From Pigmentiphaga sp. H8 (lineage in GTDB: Bacteria > Pseudomonadota > Gammaproteobacteria > Burkholderiales > Burkholderiaceae_B): a stretch of 64,000 bases of DNA. The stretch lies in NCBI RefSeq assembly GCF_003854895.1, contig NZ_CP033966.1, positions 1,612,001 to 1,676,000 on the forward strand, written 5' to 3'. The first letter of the stretch is position 1. Each line of letters opens with the position of its first letter. A program made the position numbers and the translations under genes. Positions 1 through 8,500 of this stretch are shown here, piece after piece. The notes beneath the pieces were generated by a model. It was given only the letters and a program-made list of their open reading frames with translations, searched no databases and was not told the origin of the DNA.

Positions 1-1587
1 GGCATCCTGGGGGCGCTGCTGTCGCGGGCCAATGCGCGAGGCATCGGACTGTCGAAGCTGGTGTCGACCAGCAACGAGGTCGACCTGGACCTGGCCGATT
101 TCGTCGACCATCTTGCCGACGACGACGCGACGCGTGTGATCGCGTTGTATGTGGAAACGATCCGGAACCCGGAAGCATTCCGCGCGGCCGCCCTGAAGGC
201 CGCGCGGGCCGGCAAGCCGGTCGTGGCGTTCAAGATCGGCCGTTCCGAGGCGGGCGCGCGGGCCGCCGTTTCGCATACGGGCGCGATGGCGGGGGCCGAC
301 CGGATGTACGACGCCTTCTTCAGGCAGGTGGGCGTGATACGGGCCCGGACCTTCGACGAACTGCTGGACATCCCCTCGGCGCTGGCCACGGGGCGGCGGC
401 TGGCCGGCAGGCGGGTGGCCATCCTGACGTCGACGGGTGGCGCGGGCACGCTCGTGTCCGACGAACTGGGCATGGCGGGCTTCGATGCGCCCGCGCCCGA
501 TGGCCCGACGGCCGAGGCCCTGCGGGCATTGCAGACGGGCGACCACGCGGTCCTGGACCGCAACCCCATCGACGTCACGCTGGCGGGCTTGAAGCCTGAT
601 CTCATGAAGGGCGCGATCCGGGTCTTGCAGGCCAGTCCCAGCTACGATGCACTGGTCGTCATCGCCGGATCGTCCAGCCTGGCCATGCCGGAACTGGTGG
701 CGGGCGTGATCCAGGACTGCCTGCCGGACTCGCCCAAGCCCGTTATCGCCTATGTAAGCCCGCACGCGCCCGACGTGGTACGCGCGCTGACACGGCATGG
801 CGTGCCCGCGTTCGCCGCGGCGGAGGGCTGTGCCGCGGCATTTCGCGGCATGCTGGAGGCCGGCGCGCGGGACGATGGGCCCGGCGGCGCCGGCCGGACG
901 CTCGGCGCGATCGATGGCCTGCCGTCCGGATCGCTGGACGAACACGAGGCCAAGCGCCTGTTCGCGCGGTTCGGCGTACCGTGCGTCCGGGAAGCCGTCG
1001 TCGCCGGTCCCGCTGAAGCGGGGCAGGCGGCGCGCGAGCTGGGCGGACGCGTGGTGCTCAAGATGCTTTCCGCCGCCATCACGCACAAGAGCGACGTCGG
1101 CGGCGTCGCAGTCGATCTGGCGCCGGAGGCCGTGGGGGCGTGCCTCGAATCCATGGCGCGGGAAGTCGAGTCTCGCGCCGGGGTCCGGCCCGAGCGCTAT
1201 CTGGTCCAGGAAATGGTGGGGCCGGGCGTGGAGCTTATCCTGGGCATGCGCCGGGATGCGCTGGGATCCGCCATTCTCCTGGGCATGGGAGGCATCGCCG
1301 CCGAGCTTTACAACGACACGAGCCTGCGCATGCTGAGCCCGGGCCAGGGCCTGGCCCGGCAGGAGGCCGCCGCCATGGTGCGGGAGCTGAAAAGCTGGCC
1401 GCTGCTGGATGGATACCGGGGCCGGCCGCGGGCCGACGTCGAGGGTCTGGTGGATGCGATCGTGGCGTTCTCGGAGATGGCCGCGCAACTGGGGGACAGG
1501 CTGGCCGAAGCCGAGATCAATCCCGTGTTCGTACTGCCGCGCGGGCAGGGCGTGCGCGCCGCCGACGGGGTCGCCGTCCTGGCTTGA
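1..1587 (+). CDS. Acyl-CoA synthetase (NDP-forming) family protein, 5' end outside window
   Basis: The reading frame is open from base 1, so the gene starts upstream and 528 residues are visible; the GTG at 61 is internal. The family joins a carboxylic acid to CoA through an acyl- and His-phosphate route using ATP. The visible part begins inside the succinyl-CoA-ligase-like domain. The conserved block SHTGAMAGAD, whose His is about residue 92 of the visible part, follows. From about residue 315 an ATP-grasp domain starts (LDEHEAKRLFARFGVP, then VLKMLSAAITHKSDVGGV). The N-terminal CoA-binding Rossmann domain is missing only because the window cuts it. It converges on the dioxygenase-like gene at 1631. 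The acid substrate cannot be read from sequence; nearby catabolic genes suggest an aromatic or branched acid, which is inference. Confidence 0.85.
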   Translation, partial: GILGALLSRANARGIGLSKLVSTSNEVDLDLADFVDHLADDDATRVIALYVETIRNPEAFRAAALKAARAGKPVVAFKIGRSEAGARAAVSHTGAMAGADRMYDAFFRQVGVIRARTFDELLDIPSALATGRRLAGRRVAILTSTGGAGTLVSDELGMAGFDAPAPDGPTAEALRALQTGDHAVLDRNPIDVTLAGLKPDLMKGAIRVLQASPSYDALVVIAGSSSLAMPELVAGVIQDCLPDSPKPVIAYVSPHAPDVVRALTRHGVPAFAAAEGCAAAFRGMLEAGARDDGPGGAGRTLGAIDGLPSGSLDEHEAKRLFARFGVPCVREAVVAGPAEAGQAARELGGRVVLKMLSAAITHKSDVGGVAVDLAPEAVGACLESMAREVESRAGVRPERYLVQEMVGPGVELILGMRRDALGSAILLGMGGIAAELYNDTSLRMLSPGQGLARQEAAAMVRELKSWPLLDGYRGRPRADVEGLVDAIVAFSEMAAQLGDRLAEAEINPVFVLPRGQGVRAADGVAVLA

Positions 1588-1630
1588 CGGCGGTTGCGTG
1601 CCGATCGCATCGATCGGCGCGCATGCCGCA

Positions 1631-2572
1631 TCAGGCCTCGGTGTTGTGAATGAAATCCGGCGGCACGTCCGGCCCCCACTGATACAGGCTGTCCTCGGGC
1701 GGAAAATCCCCCGAGGGCCATTCGTGCCCGGCCGAGATGTAGTCGATGTCGGCCGAGAACTCGCAGTACGAGCCCCACGGGTCGCGCACGTAGTGGAAGA
1801 AATTCGAGCCCAGCACGTGCCGGCCCGTTCCCCATCCGCGCGTGTAGCCCGCGGCGGCCATTTGCGCCGCTCCTTGGCCGACCTGGTCGAGGCTGGCCAC
1901 GTCCCAGGCCGCGTGATGCCAGCCGCGCGCCGAGCTGCGGGCGAACGCAACCAGATGGTGGTCGCAGCCGTGCGGGGCGTGGGTGAAGGCGATGCCTTCG
2001 CCGGAGCGGTCGGACAGCCTCAGGCCCAGCGTTGCTTCATAGAAGGCCAGCGCGCGCGAGACGTCGGGCGTGAACAGCAGCACGTGGGACAGGCGGCGCG
2101 GGCGGACCTGCGCGACCTGGCTGCGGAAGCGGGCGCCGCGCGCGTCGGCTTGCACGTGGATGTTGTCGAGCGGGCTCTTGGCATCCGGCGTGATCTTGGG
2201 GCCAGTCTTGACCTGGATCAGGTTGCCGTCCATGTCGTGGAACCAGATCCCTTCGGCGGTGGTGCGCGGCGCATCGGTGGCCATCGCGACGCCGGCCTGT
2301 TCCAGCCGGGCGCGGATGGCGGCCAGGTCGTCGGCATAGCAATTGAAGCTGAGGTAGGCCAGCGCCTTGCGCGGGCCCGCGTGGATGCGCGCCGAGACGT
2401 GCCCGTCCCGCGCCCGCAGCGCCAGGCCATCGCCTTCGGCTTCGACCGCGAGGCCGAAGGCTTCGTGGAAATGGCGGGCCACGGCCAGGTCCGGTACCGT
2501 CAGCGCGTAATGGTCGATGGAGTGCACCGCGGCTTGCCGGGCACCGGCGCCGTGCTGGGTTTGTGTGGTCAT
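1631..2572 (-). CDS. VOC-superfamily extradiol dioxygenase-like protein
   Basis: A 313-residue protein with two vicinal-oxygen-chelate modules, the layout of type I extradiol ring-cleavage dioxygenases such as BphC and catechol 2,3-dioxygenase. The C-terminal module keeps the expected two-His, one-Glu iron site: His163 (LSHVLLFTPD), His219 or His220 (WHHAAWDV) and Glu271 (GSYCEFSADID). It is therefore likely an active cytoplasmic Fe(II) dioxygenase on a catechol-type substrate. The ATG at 2572 is preceded by a strong GGAGGA ribosome site. It lies 34 bases downstream of the fumarylacetoacetase-like gene on the same strand, so the two are probably one transcript, with ring opening followed by hydrolysis or hydration of the product. 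Substrate unknown. Confidence 0.82.
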   Translation of the reverse strand: MTTQTQHGAGARQAAVHSIDHYALTVPDLAVARHFHEAFGLAVEAEGDGLALRARDGHVSARIHAGPRKALAYLSFNCYADDLAAIRARLEQAGVAMATDAPRTTAEGIWFHDMDGNLIQVKTGPKITPDAKSPLDNIHVQADARGARFRSQVAQVRPRRLSHVLLFTPDVSRALAFYEATLGLRLSDRSGEGIAFTHAPHGCDHHLVAFARSSARGWHHAAWDVASLDQVGQGAAQMAAAGYTRGWGTGRHVLGSNFFHYVRDPWGSYCEFSADIDYISAGHEWPSGDFPPEDSLYQWGPDVPPDFIHNTEA

Positions 2573-2606
2573 GAGTCTCCTCCGTCGTGCGGCCGTGGCC
2601 GCGCGT

Positions 2607-3443
2607 TCAGGCTTCGTCGGCGATGGGGTTGCGCAGCGTGGCGAAGCCGGTCACCGATATCTCGCAGACATCGCCGGCGCGCATCAGCAGCTTGGGCGTG
2701 CGGGCCCAGCCTATGCCGGCGGGCGTGCCGGTGACGATGACGTCGCTGGGCTCCAGCGTGATGGCTTCGCTGATGACGCTGATCAGTGTGGGGATGTCGA
2801 AGATCATGTCGTCGGTGCTGGCCGACTGGACCACCTCGCCGTTCAATCGGGTTTCCAGGCGCAGGCCGCGCGCCGCGGGCGGCACTTCGCTGGCGGTGAC
2901 CAGTTCCGGGCCGAAGGCGCCGGTGGCGTCGAAGTTCTTGCCCACCGTCCACTGCGGAGACAGGAACTGGTATTCGCGCACCGAGCCGTCGTTGAACAAG
3001 GCATAGCCGGCGATGCAGTCGAGCGCGTCTTCCTTGCGGATGTGCCGGCCGCCGCGCTTGAGCACCACCGCCAGTTCACCCTCGAAGTCCAGGGAATCGG
3101 ACACGCGGGGGCGGACGATGGGCTGGCCATGGCCGACCAGGCTGGTGTCGTAGCGCGGGAAGATGGTGGGGTAGGCGGGCTGCTCGTACTTGCTTTCCTT
3201 GGTGTGGTCGGCGTAGTTGAGCCCGATGCAGAAGATCTTGGCGGGATGCTCGACCACGGGCAGGTAGGAAACGTCGGCCTCGTCAACCAGCTTGCCGCCA
3301 CCGCGGGTGCCGGCATGGGTTTCGAGGTCGGTGCCGGCGGCCAGCAGGGATTCGATCGATTCCTGGCCCAGGATCCGGATCTTGTCGCCTTCGGGGGTGC
3401 CGAGGTAGGAGGTGCCGTCGTGGAGGAAGCGGACGTAGCGCAT
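2607..3443 (-). CDS. Fumarylacetoacetate hydrolase (FAH) family protein
   Basis: The product has 278 residues when started at the ATG at 3443, giving MRYVRFLHDGTSYLG, the usual N-terminus of bacterial FAH-family enzymes. A longer frame extends to 3686, but its extra sequence looks non-coding. Family hallmarks are GLNYADHTKES, the metal-site block DFEGELAVVLKRGGR, and TGTPAGIGWARTP near the C-terminus. The family hydrolyses, hydrates or decarboxylates 2-oxo acids with bound Mg2+, often one step after meta-cleavage of an aromatic ring. It is the first gene of a likely two-gene unit with the dioxygenase-like gene downstream. The exact reaction (acylpyruvase, 2-oxopentenoate hydratase or other) cannot be told from sequence. 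Confidence 0.88.
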   Translation of the reverse strand: MRYVRFLHDGTSYLGTPEGDKIRILGQESIESLLAAGTDLETHAGTRGGGKLVDEADVSYLPVVEHPAKIFCIGLNYADHTKESKYEQPAYPTIFPRYDTSLVGHGQPIVRPRVSDSLDFEGELAVVLKRGGRHIRKEDALDCIAGYALFNDGSVREYQFLSPQWTVGKNFDATGAFGPELVTASEVPPAARGLRLETRLNGEVVQSASTDDMIFDIPTLISVISEAITLEPSDVIVTGTPAGIGWARTPKLLMRAGDVCEISVTGFATLRNPIADEA

Positions 3444-3651
3444 CGGGGAATCCTGTCTCTGTTGTGGGGCGCGCGGGAAGAATGAGCACGCCCTTGTGCC
3501 CGATGCAAGCGTAAAGCGGGGGAGCGATGGGGAAAAGATGGCGGGTTTGCCCCACCGATACCTGTCAGGTATAGGGGGAGCTACGGCAAGACAGAGGCCG
3601 AGGCTGTTCGATTTCCAAAGAATTTCACAAACCAAAGACAGGTGCTTGCTA

Positions 3652-3984
3652 TCACCCGATGGCCAAGCGTACGGGTTTACCGACACGGCTAAGCATTTCC
3701 ACCAGCGTATCGATGGTGAATTTGGTGGTCTTCTTGTTTACCACGTCAGACACACGGGGCCGCGAGACCATCAGGATTCTTGCGGCATCGGCCTGTTTCA
3801 GGTGATGTTGGGCGATCCAGTCGGCCAGCTCCGACATGAGTTGCTCCTTGATCCGCTGCGTGTCGTTGATCTGCTGGCGCGAAATCTCCTGCAACCGCGC
3901 GGCTTCGTCAGCCGGGAAGCCCAGTTCCTGGAACAGGTTTGCGCCCGGCTTCGTGACATGACGGATTTCGGTGTCGATCTTCAT
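3652..3984 (-). CDS. HTH (XRE/HigA-like) antitoxin-type repressor
   Basis: A 110-residue protein starting at the ATG at 3984. Residues 62-100 form a helix-turn-helix (KQADAARILMVSRPRVSDVV), as in antitoxins paired with Gp49/HigB-type RelE-fold toxins. Its start overlaps the stop of the short toxin remnant by the ATGA pattern (3981-3984), the normal toxin-first arrangement. A 16-base perfect palindrome upstream of the pair is the expected autoregulatory operator. The antitoxin frame looks complete while the toxin is not, so it is probably now an orphan regulator. A role as a phage-derived repressor unrelated to a toxin is less likely because of the recognisable remnant. Confidence 0.8.
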   Translation of the reverse strand: MKIDTEIRHVTKPGANLFQELGFPADEAARLQEISRQQINDTQRIKEQLMSELADWIAQHHLKQADAARILMVSRPRVSDVVNKKTTKFTIDTLVEMLSRVGKPVRLAIG

Positions 3985-4100
3985 GGCTTGGCCTTTCTCG
4001 CGTTGATCACGGCACGGTAGCGCGTCGTGGCAATGTCCTTGGAATTGACTAAGTCGTCGTAAGCGGATCCGATCCAGCGAATCTCCTTTTCGTGCGTCAT
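3981..4100 (-). pseudogene. Internally deleted Gp49/RelE-like toxin gene
   Basis: A 39-codon frame starts at the ATG at 4100 and stops at 3981, overlapping the antitoxin start. Its first half (EIRWIGSAYDDLVN) resembles the N-terminus of Gp49-type toxins. Its second half (KDIATTRYRAVINARKAKP) resembles their extreme C-terminus. Intact members are about 100-120 residues, so roughly 65-75 central residues, including the catalytic core, appear to be lost by an in-frame deletion. The comparison to the family is from memory. The alternative is a short leader peptide, but both ends matching a toxin in the correct order is hard to explain that way. Confidence 0.62.
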
Positions 4101-4111
4101 GCACTGCCTAT

Positions 4112-4127
4112 GTATAAAATTTTATAC
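4112..4127. promoter_or_regulatory. 16-bp perfect palindrome, probable antitoxin operator
   Basis: GTATAAAATTTTATAC is its own reverse complement and lies 11 bases upstream of the toxin-remnant start. It is AT-rich in a very GC-rich region and includes TATAAA/TATAAT-like sequence on both strands, so it may combine the -10 element and the operator. Type II toxin-antitoxin operons are usually repressed by the antitoxin at such inverted repeats. Confidence 0.6.
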
Positions 4128-4249
4128 CAATGCGTGAGGAGAAAGGGAAGGGGCTCTGCCACACCCCGAGCGCGGATCAAGCATCGATGCAGGGAGGGGC
4201 GAAATACAGCACGATGCCGCTGCCGTGCTGGAGTCATTGCGAAACAAAA

Positions 4250-4290
4250 ACGGGGCCTGCCGGCGTGTCGATGACGCCGGCAGGCCCCGT
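4250..4290 (-). terminator. Rho-independent terminator of the ligJ-like gene
   Basis: A 16-bp perfect stem (arms 4250-4265 and 4275-4290, 9-base loop) sits 22 bases past the stop of the leftward hydratase gene. Read leftward it is followed by TTTTTGTTTC. This is the clearest intrinsic terminator in the window. Confidence 0.85.
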
Positions 4291-4312
4291 CAGGCAAGGG
4301 GGAAACCGCGGC

Positions 4313-5335
4313 TTACAGTCCCCGTGCCTTCAGTTGCGCATCCAGGCGCGGATAGACGCGTCGCGCGTTCAGCTCGAACACCTTGCGCTTGTCCTCGGCC
4401 GGGATGTCCAGCGCGTCGATGTAGCGCTTGGTGTCGTCGAAATAGTGTCCGGTCTGGGGATCGATGCCGCGCACCGCGCCCACCATTTCCGAGCCGAACA
4501 GGATGTTGTCGACGTCGATGACCTCGAACATCAGGTCGATGCCGGGCTGGTGGTAGACGCAGGTGTCGAAGTAGACGTTCTTCATCACGTGCTCGGCCAG
4601 CGGCGGGCGCTTGAGCATGTCGGCCAGCCCGCGGTAGCGGCCCCAGTGGTAGGGCACGGCGCCGCCGCCATGGGGAATGATGAAGCGCAGTGTCGGGAAG
4701 TCGCGGAACAGGTCGCCTTCGATGAACTGCATGAAGGCGATGGTGTCGGCGGCCAGGTAGTAGGCGCCGGTGGCGTGCATCGCGCAGTTGCACGAGCCCG
4801 AGACGTGGATCATGGCCGGCACGTCCAACTCGACCATCTTCTCGAAGAAGGGATACCACGAGCGGTCGGTCAGCGGCGGGGCGCTGAAGCTGCCGCCCGA
4901 GGGATCGGGGTTGAGGTTGCAGCCGACGAAGCCCAGTTCGGTGACGCAGCGCTCGAGCTCGGCGATGGAGCTGGCGATGGACACGCCGGGCGACTGCGGC
5001 AGTTGGCAGACGCCGATGAAGGTCTCGGGGTACAGGTCGACGACGCGCTTGATCAGGTCGTTCGAGCGGCGGGCCCAGACCTGGCTGACGTTCTCGTTGC
5101 CGACGTGGGGCTCCATGGCGGAGGCGCGGGGCGAGAAGATGGTCATGTCGGCGCCGCGTTCACGCAGGAGGCGCAGCTGGTTCTGCTCGATGGTCTCGCG
5201 GATCTGGTCGTCGGAGATATCGGGATAGGCCGGGTCGATGTCGTCGCCGGCCTTGAAGTTGGCCTTCTGCTGGTCGCGCCATTGATTGTGGGCGGCAGGC
5301 GAGGTCGTGTAGTGACCGTGGCAATCGATGATCAT
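4313..5335 (-). CDS. ligJ: Probable 4-oxalomesaconate hydratase (LigJ-type amidohydrolase)
   Basis: A 340-residue amidohydrolase-fold protein starting at the ATG at 5335 (MIIDCHGHYTT). Blocks along the whole length match what I recall of LigJ of the protocatechuate 4,5-cleavage pathway: the metal-binding DCHGHYT, NLNPDPSGGSFSAPPLTDR, MIHVSGSCN, IPHGGGAVPYHWGR, FDTCVYHQPGIDL and EMVGAVRGIDPQTGHYFDDT. LigJ adds water to 4-oxalomesaconate to give 4-carboxy-4-hydroxy-2-oxoadipate. It stands alone between lhr and a strong terminator. A TACAAT -10-like element sits about 100 bases upstream (5443-5438). No other protocatechuate-pathway gene is visible, so a related 2-oxo-dicarboxylate substrate is possible. 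Confidence 0.8.
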   Translation of the reverse strand: MIIDCHGHYTTSPAAHNQWRDQQKANFKAGDDIDPAYPDISDDQIRETIEQNQLRLLRERGADMTIFSPRASAMEPHVGNENVSQVWARRSNDLIKRVVDLYPETFIGVCQLPQSPGVSIASSIAELERCVTELGFVGCNLNPDPSGGSFSAPPLTDRSWYPFFEKMVELDVPAMIHVSGSCNCAMHATGAYYLAADTIAFMQFIEGDLFRDFPTLRFIIPHGGGAVPYHWGRYRGLADMLKRPPLAEHVMKNVYFDTCVYHQPGIDLMFEVIDVDNILFGSEMVGAVRGIDPQTGHYFDDTKRYIDALDIPAEDKRKVFELNARRVYPRLDAQLKARGL

Positions 5336-5524
5336 GCTGCGCAATTCCTGTGTGACGAAGGATGGCGTCGGCCAGGGCCGCGGGGCCATCGATGGGGGAG
5401 AATCCGGACGGCTCGGGAGCCGCCTACGCAACGCGCAATTGTAGCCGCTTGCCCTGGCGCGATACCCGCTGTTTTCCGCATTTCTGCTTTTCGTGTTTGC
5501 GCGGGAAGGGGCAGGCGGCGGGCG

Positions 5525-8500
5525 TCAGCGCCGCGCCACCAGCGCCGTGCGCAGCCGCTCGCGTTCGTCGGGCGCGGCCTCGATCAGGTAGCGGATGTCG
5601 CCCGCGACGGCGGCGGCCACGGGCAGTCCGTCTCGGTACAGAATGCGATTGCCGGCCAGCGCGGGAATTTTTTCGCCGGGCAGCAGCACGCCCGCCAGGT
5701 TCAGCGGATCGGCGGCGCAGACGCAGGCCAGTTCGCCGTCCGGCTCGCGCCGACGGATGCCGCGCAGCAGCGGGATGGCCTCGGGCAGCGCGAACTGTTC
5801 GCCGGCCAGGCCGGCCACGAAGCGGCCGCCCCGCACGTCGCCGCGGGCCTCCAGGCGATGGAGCACGGGCAGCAGTTCGCGCCAGGGCGGCAGCCACCGC
5901 GCTTCCCGTTCCAGCAGGCGCCAGAACACGACGCCGTAGCGGCGCAGCAGGACCTGGGCGATGTGTTCCAGGACCTGCGGGTCCGTGCGAGGACGCTTGC
6001 CCGGTGGGACGGGGTCGGTGGCGGCGGGCCGGCGCAGCAATGCCCAGCGCCCGGCCTGGTCCATCTGGTTCAGGGCCGTACCGTGGCGCGAACGCCGCCG
6101 CTGGTGGGCGGTGCGCTGGGACGCGGGGACCAGCAGCGCGCGCAGGCCGGCGTAGCTGTCGGCGTTCGCGGCTCCCGCCGCGACCAGTTCGCCCAGCGCC
6201 GTTTCCAGTTCATTGGGCAGCAGGCGGGTATCGCCCAGCAGTTCGTCGAAGAACATCGCGCCATGGCTGGCCAGCGCGTCGCGCACCCGCTGCGCGCGCG
6301 GCGACAGCTCGGCCTGGTGGTCCGGCGGCACCAGTGCCTGCCAGGGACCAAGGTGGCGCCGGGGCAGCAGGACCATGGGTGTGGCGCGCACCGGGCCGGC
6401 CGCGGACTTGCCCTGGCCCGCCAGGCGCATCCAGACCGCCTTGCCGGCCTGGCTCAGCTCGTCCAGCCAACCGGGGGAATAGGCTTCCAGCCGCGCCGGC
6501 AGGAGGTCCGATTCCCAGGCGCCTGCGGCAGCCTCGTAGCCTTCCAGCTGGTCGATGACTTGCGGCAGCGAACCGGGTCCGTGCAGCCGGGCATCCGGCG
6601 CGACGTGCTGCCATTCCAGCAGGAAGCGCATGAAGTCCTGCCGTTCGACCGGTTCGATCTCGCGCCGCAGGCGCTTGATGGTGTAGCGGTGGATGCGGGC
6701 CAGCAGGTGCCGTTCGCACCATTCTTCCTGCCGCGCCTGCGGATGGAAGCGGCCGCGCATGACATAGCCTTCGGCTTCCAGCCGGGCAAGGGCCACGGCC
6801 ACGTCGGTCTCGGGCAGCAGGAGGTCCGCGGCGATGCGCGGGAGGGCGAGCGGGCCGAAGCCGGTCAGCCGCGCGCGTACGACCTCGACCAACGCGGCCT
6901 CGGCCTCCCACGGCTCGTCGCAGCCGGCGGGCAGGGCGATGTCCGGTTCGGCGCGGGCGCCGGGGTAAAGCGCGCGCACGCAGGCCAGGCGCTCGACCGG
7001 CACCCACAGGGCGGCGTCCGGTTGCACGCACAGCCGCGTCGCCCGGCCTTCCCGGGCCAGCGTGTCCAGCCAGCCGCGCCAGCCGTCGTTGGCCGCCGCC
7101 TCGGCCTCGGTCACGCAGGCCAGGCTGGCCAGGGCTTCCTGCATTTCGTCGGTGCCGCGCACGTCGGGCCAGGCCTCGGCGGCCACCGCGTCGATGGCGC
7201 CGGCGTCCAGGGCGCCCATGTCGTCCGCCGATTCCGGATCGGTCCAGCGGCGCGCCATCACGGCCTGGGTGCGGCGTTCCTCCAGCGGCGCGTCGTCCAG
7301 GAAGGCGTAGGGCCGCGCGCTCAGGATCTCCATGGCCAGCGGCGACGGGGTAGGCAGGTCGCGCGCCACCAGTTCGACCTCCTGTTTCTCGATCCGGCGC
7401 AGCAGCGCGAGCCAGCCTTCGGCGTCCATCGCCTCGTGCAGGCAGTCGCCGATGGTCTGCGCGACCAGCGGGTGGTCGGGGATCTCGCGTTCCCCGACCA
7501 CGTTCTCGAGGCAGGCGGCCTGGTCGGGAAAGACCGCGGCCAGCAGGTCGTCGCTTTTCATGCGCTGCAACTGCGGCGCGACCTTGCGGCCGCCGACGTA
7601 GCGCGGCAGCGCCAGCGCGGTGGTGGCGTTCCAGCGCCAGCGCACGTTGAACAGCGGTGCGTCCAGCAGCGCCTGCACCAGCAGGTGCTCGGCGGTGTTG
7701 GAACGCAGGTAGCGCCAGACTTCGTCCAGCGGGAAGCTGTGGCTGGTGGACAGCGACAGCACGATGGCGTCCTCGGTGGCCGCGGCCTGCAGTTCGAAGT
7801 TGAAGCTGCGGCAGAAGCGCTTGCGCAGGGCCAGGCCCCAGGCGCGGTTGAGCCGGCTGCCGAAGGGGGAATGCACGACCAGTTGCATGCCGCCCGATTC
7901 GTCGAAGAAGCGTTCCATGACCAGGGTGCCGTGGGTAGGCAGCCGGCCCAGCGTCGCCTTCGCGCGCGCCAGGTACTCGACGATCTGGCGCGCCGCCGAT
8001 GCGTTCAGGCCGATCTCGTCCATCAGTGCCTGGATCGCGCCCTCGACGTCGGGTGCCGCTTGCCCCGGGCGCGCCAGCAGTTGTTCGACCCGGGCGCGCA
8101 GGCGCGAGACGCCGGCCGACAGTTCGTCGCTGCGGCCGGGCGCCTCGCCCAGCCAGAACGGAATGCTGGGGGCGGCGCCGTGCGCGTCCTCGACACGGAC
8201 GCGGCCGGCTTCCACGCGCAGGATGCGGTAGGACGTATTGCCCAGCTGGAAGACGTCGCCGGCCAGGCTTTCGACCGCGAAGTCTTCGTTGACCGTGCCG
8301 ACCATCAGCCCCTGGGGCTCCAGCAGCACCGTGTAGTCGGCGTTGTCGGGAATGGTGCCACCCGAGGTGATCGCGGTCAGCTTGCTGCCGCGCCGTCCGC
8401 GCAGGGCGCCCGCCACCAGGTCGCGGTGCAGATAGGCCGCGCGCACGCCCTGGCGGCCGGTATAGCCCTCGGCCAGCATGCGCAGCACGGCGTCGAACGC

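Noticed and set aside
3444..3651. N-terminal extension of the FAH-family protein up to 3686
   Set aside because: The extra 81 residues lack similarity to the family, and the ATG at 3443 gives the usual N-terminus.
1..5335. A complete protocatechuate 4,5-cleavage operon
   Set aside because: Only the LigJ-type hydratase is recognisable; dioxygenase LigAB, LigC, LigI and LigK counterparts are not present.
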